The notes beneath the pieces were generated by a model. That model was given only the letters and a program-made list of their open reading frames with translations. It was not told the origin of the DNA and searched no databases. Shown piece by piece: positions 52,701 to 60,075 of a DNA stretch of 64,000 bases. A program made the position numbers and the translations under genes. Position 1 is the first letter of the stretch. Every line of letters starts with the position of its first letter. This DNA is from Chloroflexi bacterium UBA6077 (GTDB taxonomy: Bacteria; Chloroflexota; UBA6077). The stretch covers positions 9,437-73,436 of the forward strand of contig DIXP01000089.1 in assembly GCA_002436065.1 (NCBI GenBank), in the 5' to 3' direction.

Positions 52701-52939
52701 GGGGCAACCTGCTCCGGCTCGATCCAGCCATTCCATCGCACTGGCAGGGCTTCACACTGCGCTATCGATTCCGCAGCACCCACTACGAGGTTCGAGTGAA
52801 GAACCCCGACCGCGTCAGTCGCGGCGTGGCGTGGGTCGAAATCGATGGCCGGCGCCGGCCCGGGCCGGAGGTTGCGCTGGAAGACGATGGGCGCAGTCAC
52901 ACGGTCATCATCAGGCTCGGTCCTGGCAGCGGGCCATAG
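43799..52939 (+). CDS. Giant cyclic beta-glucan synthase, NdvB-like (GT84 plus GH94)
   Basis: Up to 3,046 residues. N-terminal membrane segments at about 100-120 and 136-153, another group at about 607-660. The glycosyltransferase core has TLDADTQLPHGTA (about 820) and QHRWVRGDWQ (about 970), then membrane segments near 1020-1060 and 1130-1180. A glucoamylase-like domain follows (PKTNWLPPDNYQE near 1213; GTMFEYLMP near 1547). The C-terminal half is GH94-like: FSRWHDLDITRWRAD (about 1780), NGLGGFTPDGREYAIY (about 2240) and GTGDWNDGLN (about 2720) with the catalytic Asp. NdvB makes and trims beta-1,2-glucan. TACAAT at 43804-43809 looks like a -10, so translation may begin later, for example at TTG 43931. 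Confidence 0.92.
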   Translation: MLQWEKACFGIHVFIFVVREGPLAALVCAAARGSWGWFEGSTIELSWIGKKAAQALVLGSYPDLESGRLALRSLRRSSFRHAAAVYGLPGGRVVVEGNNPSQLLSALGGGLLAIAAVAVYILLAQMHLLPDVFEWTTIAPLVAVAALAGWLLSRRLGFRVRNSVLDRYRRWVTTGEMLVIVQVEVHQSRAVLALLRETEGALPATFISRPHRDIPGRVTEFQRQERFSPERLKLHAAWLAGRHAGALQTRRPQPLWNRLRDCERIVDAITLDLAQAVQLEQRISVSAEWLLDNAYVIQRQIADVRRNLSRQLYDVLPTLEIGPHQGEPRAYDLAAQVVVHTDAELDEQDLVDFLLAYQQVSPLTMSELWALPLLLRLALLESLSYLAARIDEQQHEFEWADFWANRLLVAARRTPDRLLFTLAELAREHPDPSTVFADRLMSQLQGESLALGPVLAWLELKWGQPVPAAILQEERRHAADQATIANGIGSLRLLARLDWSDVFEQINLVEESLRSEPADVYRRMDFGTRDRYRHVVEEIARHSPASELEIARTAIELSSAADGVCPGHVGYYLIDAGRRLLESRVGYRPTASQRFCLGILRWPATEYLGSIALGTALVLAIPLVMGASLGADSSQLLALTALCLLALVPASELAVQTVNFVVATELHPEPLPKLSFDDGVPEEWRTLVVVPTLLVSSRSIQKDLEQLEIRYLANRDANLRFALLADPVDAPERDMPEDAALVEVAVRGIDELNGRYAGSHFGLFFRPRRWSETEQCWMGWERKRGKLEELNAWLLGEGGSSPDLLRPIAGDPSQLQGTRLVITLDADTQLPHGTARRLIGTLAHPLNRPRLAPDGRRVSGGYTVIQPRVSPSLPSATATRFSRVFADSIGLDPYSHVVSDLYQDLTGEGSYYGKGIYDVETFHRMLGGRFPPATLLSHDLLEGAYVKVGMATDIELFDAFPSSYLADTQRQHRWVRGDWQIAAWCGGSVPAEVDRREPNPLGALNRWKLLDNLRRSLFPATSVGLLLAGWLLFPSLAAPASLLVGLDLLLPPALRLVAWVPSQPRAVLASGRAWREQGIVWLRALLGVVLLPHQAMVTLDAIARTLFRSLVSRRDLLEWQTYRAGSRGARAGNRLLAWQLALISLSSLGLGAVLLLASSATLFIAAPFLLLWMLSPAAVAWLGASRKPRPEQLLADSDRQRLRRTARETWRYFDDFVGPKTNWLPPDNYQEAPRTELAERTSPTNVGLWLLATLAAHDLGYITPDQVVERGRATLDTLERLERFEGHLLNWYHTRTLEPLLPRYVSTVDSGNLLASLWTLAQGYREMLLRPRLGPEALRGLEDTLAPALAHGWSVADLPRRVDAGRIGNLLRELSRLFANPPDQAEGVVGRLRAAVGPAHELARALGDRSSAKPGQPAEGEESAAAYWAIQVERQLLAWLDVADREGLQSSAKFAAELEGLITRVEDLAEAMNLRFLYDTKRRLFTIGYNVSDRHFDTSYYDLLASEARIASLVAIARGDVPAEHWFALGRTFGKAQDHRVLFSWSGTMFEYLMPMLLTRSYRHTLLDEALREAVGLQVDYGRQQGVPWGISESAFATTDVNQIYQYQAFGVPGLGLKRGLADDLVVAPYATFLASMVDPKAALANLRWLDRLGLRGDYGYYESIDYTRRRQPKGGHGVIVHTYMVHHLGMTLLALDNVLNAGIMQGRFHSDPRVQAVEPLLFEQAPVAPLLVEAIERGEAPLRLSAVAPVELAAPLDAPAPATQLLGNGTYTVMVTSTGGGFSRWHDLDITRWRADTTLDAHGFFCYVKDQDRGMVWSTTYQPVGKPASRYLTSFSSDRVEFERRDFGIGVTTEIGVSPEDAVEVRYLTVANYSNRRRRLELTSYAELALAPHGADLAHPAFSKLFVETEALPAENALLARRKPRSPQEPQVCAIHLLAMPVSPKLAVAARGYETDRARFLGRGRSLENPLEIEKELSGSTGSVLDPIFSLRCELALDPGERVELAFATGAAESRESAVALIEKYRDLHTAHRALEAATSQGQTAARQLGVTADDLRRFQQLAGPLLYPSARLRASERQLRRNRLGQAGLWAHGISGDLPILLVSLCDRRDMEVVREALLAHAYWRLLGFRADLVILNEEASGYEQPLQADLRRVIQRHAPYTPLDQPGGIFLRPAEKLPEDDLALLFAVARVVLVAARGPLVQQLAITAEVTELPPPLTVGRRADEEPSAQLPFLELPYFNGLGGFTPDGREYAIYLGPGTHTPAPWVNVTANPNFGALVSESGAGFAWAENSQANRLTPWSNDPVIDPPGEAIYIRDEQLGVFWTPTAAPIRELDAYRARHGQGYTLFEHNSHALEQELVTFVPLDDAGGVPVRVQRLRLRNRSSHRRRLSVFAYVDWVLGSSREDTQMHVVTSWDAGSRTLLARNSYHPDFGSRVAFASASPLPQSYTADRTEFLGRNGSYTRPTALLRRALSGQAGAGFDPCAALQVVVEIDPGQEAEVTFLTGEAADTAEVQRLVERFRDPIRVDQALQETRSWWDHLLETIQVETPDLSVNFLLNRWLLYQALSCRIWARSAFYQSGGAVGFRDQLQDSLALLYAVPEIARQQILAAASRQFVEGDVQHWWHPESGAGVRTRISDDLLWLPYATAQYVRVTGDTEILNETVPFLEGRGLSVDEPEAYFAPVVSLEAGSLLDHCRRAIGKGLTAGPHGLPLIGTGDWNDGLNRVGAAGRGESVWLAWFLADVLGSFAELLERCGQGEEARECRGRAERLVSAVEEHGWDGEWYRRAYFDDGTPLGSRESEEAKIDSLPQSWAAISGAGDPARTERALRAVEEQLVRSAEGLVLLFTPPFDKSPVDPGYVKGYPPGVRENGGQYTHAALWVALALARLGEGDRAVAILRLLNPVEHARTPEAVERYRIEPYVVAADVYSLEDHVGQGGWSWYTGSASWMYRVWIEEVLGFNLRGNLLRLDPAIPSHWQGFTLRYRFRSTHYEVRVKNPDRVSRGVAWVEIDGRRRPGPEVALEDDGRSHTVIIRLGPGSGP
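43804..43809 (+). promoter_or_regulatory. Possible -10 element for the NdvB-like gene
   Basis: TACAAT within TGCTACAAT (extended form). No good -35 is seen. If real, it excludes the first in-frame start at 43799. The rest of 43483-43930 shows only degenerate repeats such as GGCGGTTCGCGAACCGCC-type sequence. Confidence 0.35.
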
Positions 52940-53125
52940 CCACCCGGAGCAACAAGCTCGCGGTACTGTTAGTGCAGTTATGGGCTATTCGTGGAAGTTG
53001 CTCGATCATGCCAATATTGGGGCAAGTTGTCACAGTCCCTGTCCGCCGCGGTAACAGCACGTTCACCCGGCGTGCCCTATGCAGACTTGCGTCTCCAGGT
53101 CGCGTAGTCCACCCGGGAGTGCCAT

Positions 53126-53530
53126 ATGCGGGATGAACGGAAGACCAAGGAAGAACCGGCCACCGAGCTCGCCAGGCTGCGCCGCAAGGTCGCCGAGTTG
53201 GAGGTGGCTCTCCAGCAGGCCGAGGAGGATTGCGCCCGGGCCACCGCCCGCTTTAGCGATCTCCAGAAGGTAGAGCTGCTGGAGCAGGAGAGCCATCTCT
53301 TCGCCGATAGCATCGTGCAGACGGTGCTGGAACCGCTCATGGTGCTCGATGAGGAGCTGCGGGTCAGGATGGCCAACCGCTCCTTCTACGAAACGTTCCA
53401 GGTGACACTGGAGGAAACGAGCATCTGGATTTCACAATCGGTTCTCGAAGGTCCCAGAGTTCACCTGTATTGGACTCCTCGTTCCCGAGGAGGGCCTGGA
53501 CTACGGCTTGCAGCAGTACGCACTCATTGA
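53126..53530 (+). pseudogene. Truncated coiled-coil/PAS signalling protein
   Basis: After ATG 53126 comes a coiled coil (ELARLRRKVAELEVALQQAE), then the start of a PAS domain (IVQTVLEPLMVLDEELRVRM, ANRSFYETFQVTLEET). After that the frame loses sense (SIWISQSVLEGPRVHLYWTP). The pattern is the PAS that follows the methyltransferase in CheB/CheR-type or sensor proteins. The remainder of the PAS and any output domain are missing; it is probably a decayed fragment. Confidence 0.6.
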
Positions 53531-53617
53531 TGAGGCCCCGTGACCGGTACGGGAGAGCCTCCTGGGCGCACGAGGGCAAGCCATCGCCGATGGTGAAATG
53601 AACGCTGGAGGAGTGAG

Positions 53618-54529
53618 ATGAGTTCCACGGAAAGCATGCCCTATCGGACGCTGGGCCGCACCGGGGAGCGAGTCTCTCTCATCGGCCTGGGGGGATTCCA
53701 CCTCGGGAGGCCCACCGAGCAGGAGGCGGTCAGGATCGTTCGCACGGCCCTCGACAACGGAGTCAACTTCCTCGACAACGCCTGGGACTACAACGATGGT
53801 CAGAGCGAAATCCGGGTGGGCAAAGCCCTCAAGGATGGCTACCGGGCACGCGCCTTCGTCATGACCAAGATCGACGCTCGGACCAAACAGGTTGCCATCC
53901 ATCAGATCGAGGAATCCCTCCACCGCCTCCAGGTGGACACCATCGACCTGCTACAGTTCCATGAGGTCATCCGGCCGCAAGACGCCGACATCGTCTTCTC
54001 GCCGGACGGCGCCATTGAGGCGGCCCTGGAGGCGAAGAGGGCGGGCAAGATCCGATACATCGGCTTCACGGGGCACAAGGACCCGGATATCCACCTCAGA
54101 ATGCTGAACACTGCCTTCGCCCACGGCTTCAATTTCGACACGGTTCAGATGCCGCTCAACGTGATGGACCCCCACTACCGCAGCTTCGAGAAGCAGGTTC
54201 TGCCGGTGCTGGTCCAGCATGGGATAGGCGTCCTGGGGATGAAACCGATCGGAGACGCGATCTTCCTGCGCAGCCTGGTCGTCACTCCGATTGAGTGCCT
54301 GCACTACTCGATGAACCTTCCGACCTCGGTGGTCATCACGGGTTGCGAGTCCATGGAAATCCTGCACCAGGCGCTGGAAGCGGCCCGGACCTTCCGGCCC
54401 CTGACGCCGGAGAAGGTCTCGGCGCTCCTCGCCAAGACGGCCAAGGTCGCCTCCCAAGGGGAGTTTGAACTCTACAAGACGAGCCAGTTCTTCGACAGCA
54501 CTCACTACCACCCCGAGTGGCTGGCCTGA
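53618..54529 (+). CDS. Aldo/keto reductase
   Basis: 303 residues. TIM-barrel AKR motifs: the N-terminal PYRTLGRTGERVSLIGLGG, NFLDNAWDYNDGQSE with catalytic Asp and Tyr, AFVMTKID with Lys, and DLLQFHEV with His. The C-terminal NADPH-binding part is shortened and ends ALLAKTAKVASQGEFELYKT, as in the single-subunit subfamily lacking a long C-terminal loop. Substrate unknown. GGAGGAG lies before ATG 53618. Stand-alone. Confidence 0.92.
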   Translation: MSSTESMPYRTLGRTGERVSLIGLGGFHLGRPTEQEAVRIVRTALDNGVNFLDNAWDYNDGQSEIRVGKALKDGYRARAFVMTKIDARTKQVAIHQIEESLHRLQVDTIDLLQFHEVIRPQDADIVFSPDGAIEAALEAKRAGKIRYIGFTGHKDPDIHLRMLNTAFAHGFNFDTVQMPLNVMDPHYRSFEKQVLPVLVQHGIGVLGMKPIGDAIFLRSLVVTPIECLHYSMNLPTSVVITGCESMEILHQALEAARTFRPLTPEKVSALLAKTAKVASQGEFELYKTSQFFDSTHYHPEWLA

Positions 54530-54805
54530 GCAAACCCGGTTACCGACGGCTGGTGGGCTCGACTCCCTGGCTGATTGTGCCGTTGTCACCGGTCATCATC
54601 ACCCAAGACGATTTCTGTCTCGCAACTCCTACGCCTCCACTTCCCTAACTGTCACTCCATCCCGAATCGTGGCACATGAATTGCGTAGCATCGGCTATCA
54701 CAGGTCTTGCCGCGAGGCAGTATCCCCGCAATTGTAAGCAGAGCCGTGCCCAGCACTGCACGGCCCCTCTTGCGGATCCACACTTATCGTTCAGGAGGTA
54801 GAGCC

Positions 54806-55084
54806 GTGGCGCAGTTGGCCATCGAAACACAGGGTTTGGCCCCGGGCATGTGGGCCGTCGTCTCGAAGGTAATCTCGTGGGAATGGCTGGAGAGCACCGG
54901 AAGGGTACGCTGGCTGGTGGAGACTATTCTGCCCCCACACGTCGTCAAAAGCGCCATTCCCTCCATCGTGTCCATAGAGTCGGCTAGATCCGACCATCCA
55001 ATCCCCTCTACACCCAAGTCGTCTGCCCGCAGAAGAGCCGCCAGGAAGCAGGCCCTATCAGTCGCTGTTCCGGCCGCTTCTTGA
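54806..55084 (+). CDS. Small hypothetical protein (92 aa), weak case
   Basis: AGGAGGT lies six bases before GTG 54806, a strong ribosome site. The product (MAQLAIETQGLAPGMWAVVS, WLESTGRVRWLVETILPPHV, then a Ser/Arg/Ala-rich tail) has no family I recognise. The opposite strand is also open. I include it for the ribosome site and isolation between real genes. The neighbouring gaps 54530-54805 and 55085-55382 show nothing further. Confidence 0.3.
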   Translation: MAQLAIETQGLAPGMWAVVSKVISWEWLESTGRVRWLVETILPPHVVKSAIPSIVSIESARSDHPIPSTPKSSARRRAARKQALSVAVPAAS

Positions 55085-55382
55085 CGGCTTCGGCCCGTCT
55101 CTCCTGACCACCGCCCGGCGCGGCGTGAGGGGTCCACGAATCTCGATGAATGGCGGCGACGCCTCAAGACTTGCCCTGACTTAATCTCCACCTTCCCTGC
55201 CAATTTGTGAAGGTTCTTGTCATATAGGTCTTGCCAACCACGCATAAAGCATCTACACTAACGCTGGTGCCTGACCGAGCCGGCGAGCGATGTCCCCAAT
55301 CACTACTTGGAAGCCATTTCCGGTATCGCGTTGTCGAGAATTCGTGCGAACGAATCACTCAGCTTAGGAGGAAGAAATCGAC

Positions 55383-55955
55383 ATGGAGTTCAAGGGATCG
55401 CAGACAGAGAAAAACATCTTGACGGCTTTCGCGGGCGAGTCGCAAGCCAGGAATCGGTACAGCTACTTCGCGTCGGCAGCCAGGAACGAGGGCTACGTGC
55501 AGATCGCGGACATCTTCGAGGAGACGGCGAATCAGGAGAGAGAGCACGCCAAGCGCCTCTTCAAGCTGCTCCAGGGTGGATCAGCGGAGATCATTGGCAT
55601 CTTCCCAGCGGGCATCATCGGTAAGACCGCGGAGAACCTGAAGGGGTCCGCCGAGGGAGAACTGCACGAGTGGGGAGAGATGTACCCGTCCTTCGCCAAG
55701 ACGGCCCGAGATGAGGGCTTCTCGGAGGTCGCGGCCATCTTTGGGGCCATCGCGATTGCTGAGAAGCAGCACGAGAAGCGGTATCGCGCCCTGATGGCCA
55801 ACCTGATGAACGGCTCCGTCTTCAAGAAGGCTGAGCCGACCGTGTGGCGATGCCGCAACTGCGGCTACATCCACTCGGGAACGGATGCCCCCAAGGTATG
55901 CCCTGCCTGTGCTCATCCTCAGGCCCATTTCGAAGTCCTGGCAGAGAACTACTAG
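55383..55955 (+). CDS. Rubrerythrin
   Basis: 190 residues. The ferritin-like domain carries both ExxH-type di-iron motifs (FAGESQARNRY; EETANQEREHAK; AIAEKQHEKRY). The C-terminal rubredoxin domain has WRCRNCGYIH and CPACAHPQAHF. It reduces hydrogen peroxide in anaerobes and micro-aerobes with electrons from rubredoxin or NADH. AGGAGGAAG precedes ATG 55383. Its TAG stop is inside the terminal repeat of the downstream miniature element. Confidence 0.96.
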   Translation: MEFKGSQTEKNILTAFAGESQARNRYSYFASAARNEGYVQIADIFEETANQEREHAKRLFKLLQGGSAEIIGIFPAGIIGKTAENLKGSAEGELHEWGEMYPSFAKTARDEGFSEVAAIFGAIAIAEKQHEKRYRALMANLMNGSVFKKAEPTVWRCRNCGYIHSGTDAPKVCPACAHPQAHFEVLAENY

Positions 55956-56107
55956 TGGTCCGCCAAACTGGTTTCGATAGGCCGCCAGATGGCGGTCTAT
56001 GCTGGGAGCGCGGGCGGCTCGCCCGCCAGTCCCTCGTGCGGGCGAGCCGCCCGCGCTCCCAGCAGGCGGCTTCGCCGACTACCAAATCCAGTTTGGTCGT
56101 GTACTAG
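55952..56107. mobile_element. Miniature palindromic element (156 bp) after the rubrerythrin gene
   Basis: Ends are CTAGTGGTCCGCCAAACTGG and the imperfect inverse ending CCAGTTTGGTCGTGTACTAG (14 of 20 positions match). Inside, 56002-56026 (starts CTGGGAGCGCGGGCGG) is the exact reverse complement of 56038-56062, a 25-bp stem. No coding frame. The left end supplies the TAG stop of rubrerythrin. Confidence 0.65.
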
Positions 56108-56142
56108 GAACGGGTCGGCCAAGTCCGGTAGCCAGGAAGCAG

Positions 56143-56172
56143 GGAGCCCGCCAGCATGTCATGGCGGGCTCC
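56143..56172. terminator. 10-bp hairpin downstream of the miniature element
   Basis: GGAGCCCGCC (56143-56152) pairs with GGCGGGCTCC (56163-56172). No T-run. The rest of 56173-56456 shows nothing recognisable except the approach to the next gene. Confidence 0.4.
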
Positions 56173-56456
56173 GTTGCGGTAGGAGCGGCTGGTTGGGCGC
56201 ATACGGCCGGCAGACCTCCCACCCTCGGCATTGGCGCCACTTACGGAGCGGCCACGCACCCTGATGGTCTGATCGACCGCCCGAGACAGCCGCTCAGGCG
56301 AAGCTGTAGCATGGCATGCTGATCGGATGATTGGGAGTGGTGCCACCAGGGATCGCGGGCACGCTTGAAGCGCAGCCGGTGCAATGGTACAGTGCCAACA
56401 CTCGGAACCGACTGCCTCTGACCTTGCCTGTCGGTCCTGCCCATTGAGAGAAACCG

Positions 56457-57905
56457 ATGAAGTCCTCCCTTCCAACCGAGTGCAGCAGCGACTACAGCGC
56501 CCACAGTGTGCCACCCCGCACCCATGTGGGCAGCGCTTCCCATCGTCTCACTCGCCGACGGTTCCTCAAGATGGCGATGGTTGGAGTCGGTTGCGCGGCA
56601 GTAGCGGCTTGCACACCTTCTCCCCCCGACCCCGGGCCTCGCGTTCGGGAGAAAGTCCAACTGGTCTACCAGGATTCCCGAGTCGAGTGGTTCCCTCCCA
56701 TGGTCCAGCAGATGATGGAGGAGTTCCACGCCAAGAATCCCAACATTCGGGTCTTCTACACCCCAGAACCCGATTCCCAGAGCATACAGGAGAAGACTCT
56801 GGATGCAATGCAGGCAGGCACGGCGCCGGACGTCTTCCAGGGATGCTGCTCCTGGTTCCCTATCTGGGCCCAGAAGGGCCACACCCTGGATCTCCGCCCG
56901 TACGTAGAGGCCGACCTGGATGCCGCCACTGTGGCGGAGTGGGACCAGGCGCAGTACATGGCCCTTCGCACCCAGGATGGCAAACAGTATGGCCTACCCA
57001 AGTACCACGGCGCCCTGGCTCTCTACTTCAACAGGGACCTATTCGACAGCTACCGGGTCGATTACCCCAACGAGAGCTGGAATCACGACGACTATTTCAA
57101 TGCTATGAAGCAGTTCCGGCGCGATCGGGATGGCGACGGCAGAATCGACCTCTGGGGCAGCATGACCTACGTTACCTGGGACCGGATCCAGATGCATGTG
57201 AACGGCTGGGGGGGCAATTTGGTGGACCCCAACGATCCACGGCGCTGCCGGATGGCCGATCCAGAGGCTCTGGAGGCCCTGGAGTGGCTGCGGGCTCGAA
57301 TGCACGACGACAAGGTAATGGCCAACAGTCTGGATGTGCAGAGGGCGTGGCCCAACGATACCTTTGCCGCGGGCCGGATCGCGATGGTGGAGGACGGCTC
57401 CTGGAATCTAAAGGAGATACTCACCAAGGCAGACTTCCGCGTGGGCGTCGCCCCATTCCCGGCGGGACCTGTGCGACGGGTAACCCTCACCTCAAACGAC
57501 GGCTTCGGGATCTACGCCGGAACCAGGCACCCCGAGGCCGCGTGGGAGTTGATGAAGTTCCTGATCAGCAAGGACTTCGGCAGGGCCATGGCCAGGGCTA
57601 GCTTTCTCCAGCCTGCCCGTGCCTCACTGATCGACGAGTGGGTCGGGTCCGTCCGTGAGGAATTCCCGGAACGGGCGAAGGGCGTGGACATCGCGGCCTT
57701 CGCCGACGGCCATCTCAAGGGCTACTCCGTGACCTCCGAGGTGGCCGCCAACATGGAAGATGCCAGTCGAATCGCCCATGCAGCCTGGGACCAGATACTA
57801 ACCCTCGGGCTGGAACCTGTGGACCGCATGAAGAGGGCGGCACAGGAGATCGAGCTGTCCCAGCAGGGGGTGGGAGAAGTCCCCTGCACCTCAAAGTGCC
57901 TCTGA
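56457..57905 (+). CDS. Extracellular solute-binding protein, sugar ABC type, Tat/lipoprotein signal
   Basis: 482 residues. A Tat-type signal (LTRRRFLKMAMVGVG) ends in a lipobox-like AVAAC. The mature protein is a family 1 binding protein: YQDSRVEWFPPMVQQMMEEF, QAGTAPDVFQGCCSWFPIWA, YGLPKYHGALALYFNRDLF, DGDGRIDLWGSMTYVTWDR and FGIYAGTRHPEAAWELMKFL. It would bind an oligosaccharide or similar solute. No permease or ATPase is adjacent, so it depends on components elsewhere. ATG 56457 gives a long 35-residue lead before the twin Arg; a later start is possible. Confidence 0.9.
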   Translation: MKSSLPTECSSDYSAHSVPPRTHVGSASHRLTRRRFLKMAMVGVGCAAVAACTPSPPDPGPRVREKVQLVYQDSRVEWFPPMVQQMMEEFHAKNPNIRVFYTPEPDSQSIQEKTLDAMQAGTAPDVFQGCCSWFPIWAQKGHTLDLRPYVEADLDAATVAEWDQAQYMALRTQDGKQYGLPKYHGALALYFNRDLFDSYRVDYPNESWNHDDYFNAMKQFRRDRDGDGRIDLWGSMTYVTWDRIQMHVNGWGGNLVDPNDPRRCRMADPEALEALEWLRARMHDDKVMANSLDVQRAWPNDTFAAGRIAMVEDGSWNLKEILTKADFRVGVAPFPAGPVRRVTLTSNDGFGIYAGTRHPEAAWELMKFLISKDFGRAMARASFLQPARASLIDEWVGSVREEFPERAKGVDIAAFADGHLKGYSVTSEVAANMEDASRIAHAAWDQILTLGLEPVDRMKRAAQEIELSQQGVGEVPCTSKCL

Positions 57906-58101
57906 TTCCCCGGACCAACAGGCACCCATGGCTGCACAACACGGGCGTCCTGGCCAACGCCTTCCCTGCTACCTCACTCACCGACGCTAGTCCTTTATGC
58001 GTAGAAGCTTTCCGCCCTTTGTCCGATCCGGAAGGGGCCCCGATGGGATACCCTATCACCGTGCGAGGGCTATCGCATCACCCCGCGAAGGAGATGGACA
58101 G

Positions 58102-58815
58102 ATGAACTGCGATGGACGCGAGTGGATAAACATAGTCGTCGGCATGGTGCTGGTTGCCCTGGGACTGCTGTTCCTGGTGGCGCAGCTGTTCAACATCAAC
58201 GTGGTCAGCTTCACCTGGCCATTCTTCATAATCGTTCCGGGCATGCTATTCTTCGTCGGCATGATGCTGGGAGGCAAGAGGGCCGGAGGGCTGGCCATTC
58301 CCGGAAGCATCGTGACCATGGTGGGCCTCATCCTGCTGTATCAGAACAGTTTCAACCACTTCCAGAGTTGGGCCTACGCCTGGGCGCTCGTGTTCCCCAC
58401 CGCAGTTGGGGTCGGGCTCATGGTCATGGGGGCCTGGAGTGGGGATGCCAGGACCCATCGCCATGGCAGAGGAATGGTAGGTTGGGGGCTGGCCATCTTC
58501 GCCGCAGGGGCGCTATTCTTCGAACTCGGTGTGAACATCAGCGGATTCACCAACAGCCTGATGGGGAAAATTGTCGGACCGGGGTTGCTCATAGCCTTCG
58601 GCCTCTACCTGATTGTCCGCCGCTCCACCCTTGCCTCTCGCAGAAGGGAGACAAAGGAGCCGCCAGCCAACGTACCAGAGGTTACACCCACCATCGCCGT
58701 GTCAGCAGCTCAGGGGCTGCCAGAGAGCGAGCCCGCCCCCTCAGCGGCAGGCCAGGACGCGGCCCCCGCTACAAGTCCAGCAACAGCCTCGATGGATCCT
58801 CCACCAGCTCCTTGA
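58102..58815 (+). CDS. Multi-pass membrane protein with Pro/Ala-rich tail
   Basis: 237 residues. Segments NIVVGMVLVALGLLFLVAQL, FFIIVPGMLFFVGMML, LAIPGSIVTMVGLILLY, AWALVFPTAVGVGLMVMGA, WGLAIFAAGALFFELGV and GPGLLIAFGLYLIV are membrane helices. The arrangement resembles small LiaF/DUF5668-like membrane proteins, which is a weak assignment. The tail after residue 175 is disordered and Pro/Ala-rich. GAAGGAGATGG precedes ATG 58102. Its last 47 bp overlap the opposing sucB gene. Confidence 0.75.
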   Translation: MNCDGREWINIVVGMVLVALGLLFLVAQLFNINVVSFTWPFFIIVPGMLFFVGMMLGGKRAGGLAIPGSIVTMVGLILLYQNSFNHFQSWAYAWALVFPTAVGVGLMVMGAWSGDARTHRHGRGMVGWGLAIFAAGALFFELGVNISGFTNSLMGKIVGPGLLIAFGLYLIVRRSTLASRRRETKEPPANVPEVTPTIAVSAAQGLPESEPAPSAAGQDAAPATSPATASMDPPPAP

Positions 58816-60031
58816 TCCTGGCCAGGAACAGCACCGATTCCCTGCCATCCACCACACGGTGGTCGTAGGTCACGGCCGCGTACATCATCGGCCTGAGTAC
58901 GATCTCCCCGTTCAACCCGACGGGCCGCTCCTGAATCCGGTGCATGCCCAGTATGCCCACCTGAGGCGGATTCAGGATGGGAGTGGAGAGCAACGACCCG
59001 AACACCCCGCCGTTGGTGATGCTGAAGGTACCCCCCCGCAAATCCTCCAATGAGAGGGTTCGATTGCCGGCCTTCTGGACGAAACCGGCGATCTCCTGCT
59101 CGATCTGGGCAAAGCCCTTTCTGTCCGCGTCCCGCAGCACCGGCACCACCAGCCCCTCGGGATCCCCCAGTGCAATCCCGATGTCGTAGTACCGCTTCAA
59201 GACAAGCTCTTCGCCCTGGACCTCGGCGTTCAACTGGGGAAATGCCTTCAGTGCCCCAACCACAGCCTTGACGAAGAAGGACATGTAACCGAGATCCGAG
59301 CCTGTGGACTTCCGGAATGACTCCCGGTGCTTGCGCCTCACCTCAATAACGGCGCTCATGTCGATCTCGTTGAAGGTGGTCAGCATCGCCGCGGTCTGCT
59401 GGGCTTCCACCAGCCGGCGAGCGATCGTGAGTCGACGGCGGGACATCCTCTGCCGGACTTCCTCTCGGTCGACCTGGATTGCAGCCGAGGGCTGAATCGT
59501 GGCTGTTGGAGGAACGATGGTGCCTTCTGAGTGTCGAGGAGCGACTTCGCGTCCCTCTTCCAGGGATGGATTCTGCCGCAGGAAGGCTTCGACATCCTCC
59601 TTCATGACCCTGCCGCCGGGTCCGGTCCCGCGCAGTTGCGCCAGCTCCACCCCAGACTCGGCCGCCATCTTGAGCGCCAACGGGGAAGCAGCTACCTTCC
59701 CCCCAGGGCTAGACTCTTCCCTAGCAACTCGAGAGGGGGTGTCCCACGCGGCAGCGGCCCCTGGAGCAGCGGCCGTAGCGATCTTCGGCAACGATCCTCC
59801 TTCGAGCAGCGCTAGCACCTCTCCGGGGTGCACCGTATCCCCCTCCTGACGAAGGATCTGCTTGAGGACACCTACATCTTGAGCGGAGACCTGGGTGTTC
59901 ACTTTCTCGGTCTCCAACTCCACTACCGGCTCGCCCGCGGCCACTGCCTCGCCCTCCGCCTTGAGCCAGCGACCCACTGTGGCCTCCACCACCGACTCCC
60001 CAAACTCGGGTACCACGATCTCCATAGGCAT
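58769..60031 (-). CDS. sucB: Dihydrolipoyllysine succinyltransferase (E2 of 2-oxoglutarate dehydrogenase)
   Basis: 420 residues. The lipoyl domain is residues 1-77 with ELETEKVNTQV (lipoyl Lys). The peripheral-subunit-binding domain is ASPLALKMAAESGVELAQLRGTGPGGRVMKEDV. The catalytic domain has MLTTFNEIDMSAVIEVRRKH and the active-site VTYDHRVVDGRESV. It passes succinyl groups from E1 to CoA. It follows sucA by 44 bp and overlaps the opposing membrane-protein gene at its 3' end. No E3 is in the window. Confidence 0.96.
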   Translation of the reverse strand: MPMEIVVPEFGESVVEATVGRWLKAEGEAVAAGEPVVELETEKVNTQVSAQDVGVLKQILRQEGDTVHPGEVLALLEGGSLPKIATAAAPGAAAAWDTPSRVAREESSPGGKVAASPLALKMAAESGVELAQLRGTGPGGRVMKEDVEAFLRQNPSLEEGREVAPRHSEGTIVPPTATIQPSAAIQVDREEVRQRMSRRRLTIARRLVEAQQTAAMLTTFNEIDMSAVIEVRRKHRESFRKSTGSDLGYMSFFVKAVVGALKAFPQLNAEVQGEELVLKRYYDIGIALGDPEGLVVPVLRDADRKGFAQIEQEIAGFVQKAGNRTLSLEDLRGGTFSITNGGVFGSLLSTPILNPPQVGILGMHRIQERPVGLNGEIVLRPMMYAAVTYDHRVVDGRESVLFLARIKELVEDPSRLLLDL

Positions 60032-60075
60032 TCAACCCTCCTGATGGGTGCAAACGAGTCCCCTCTCCCCATCCT

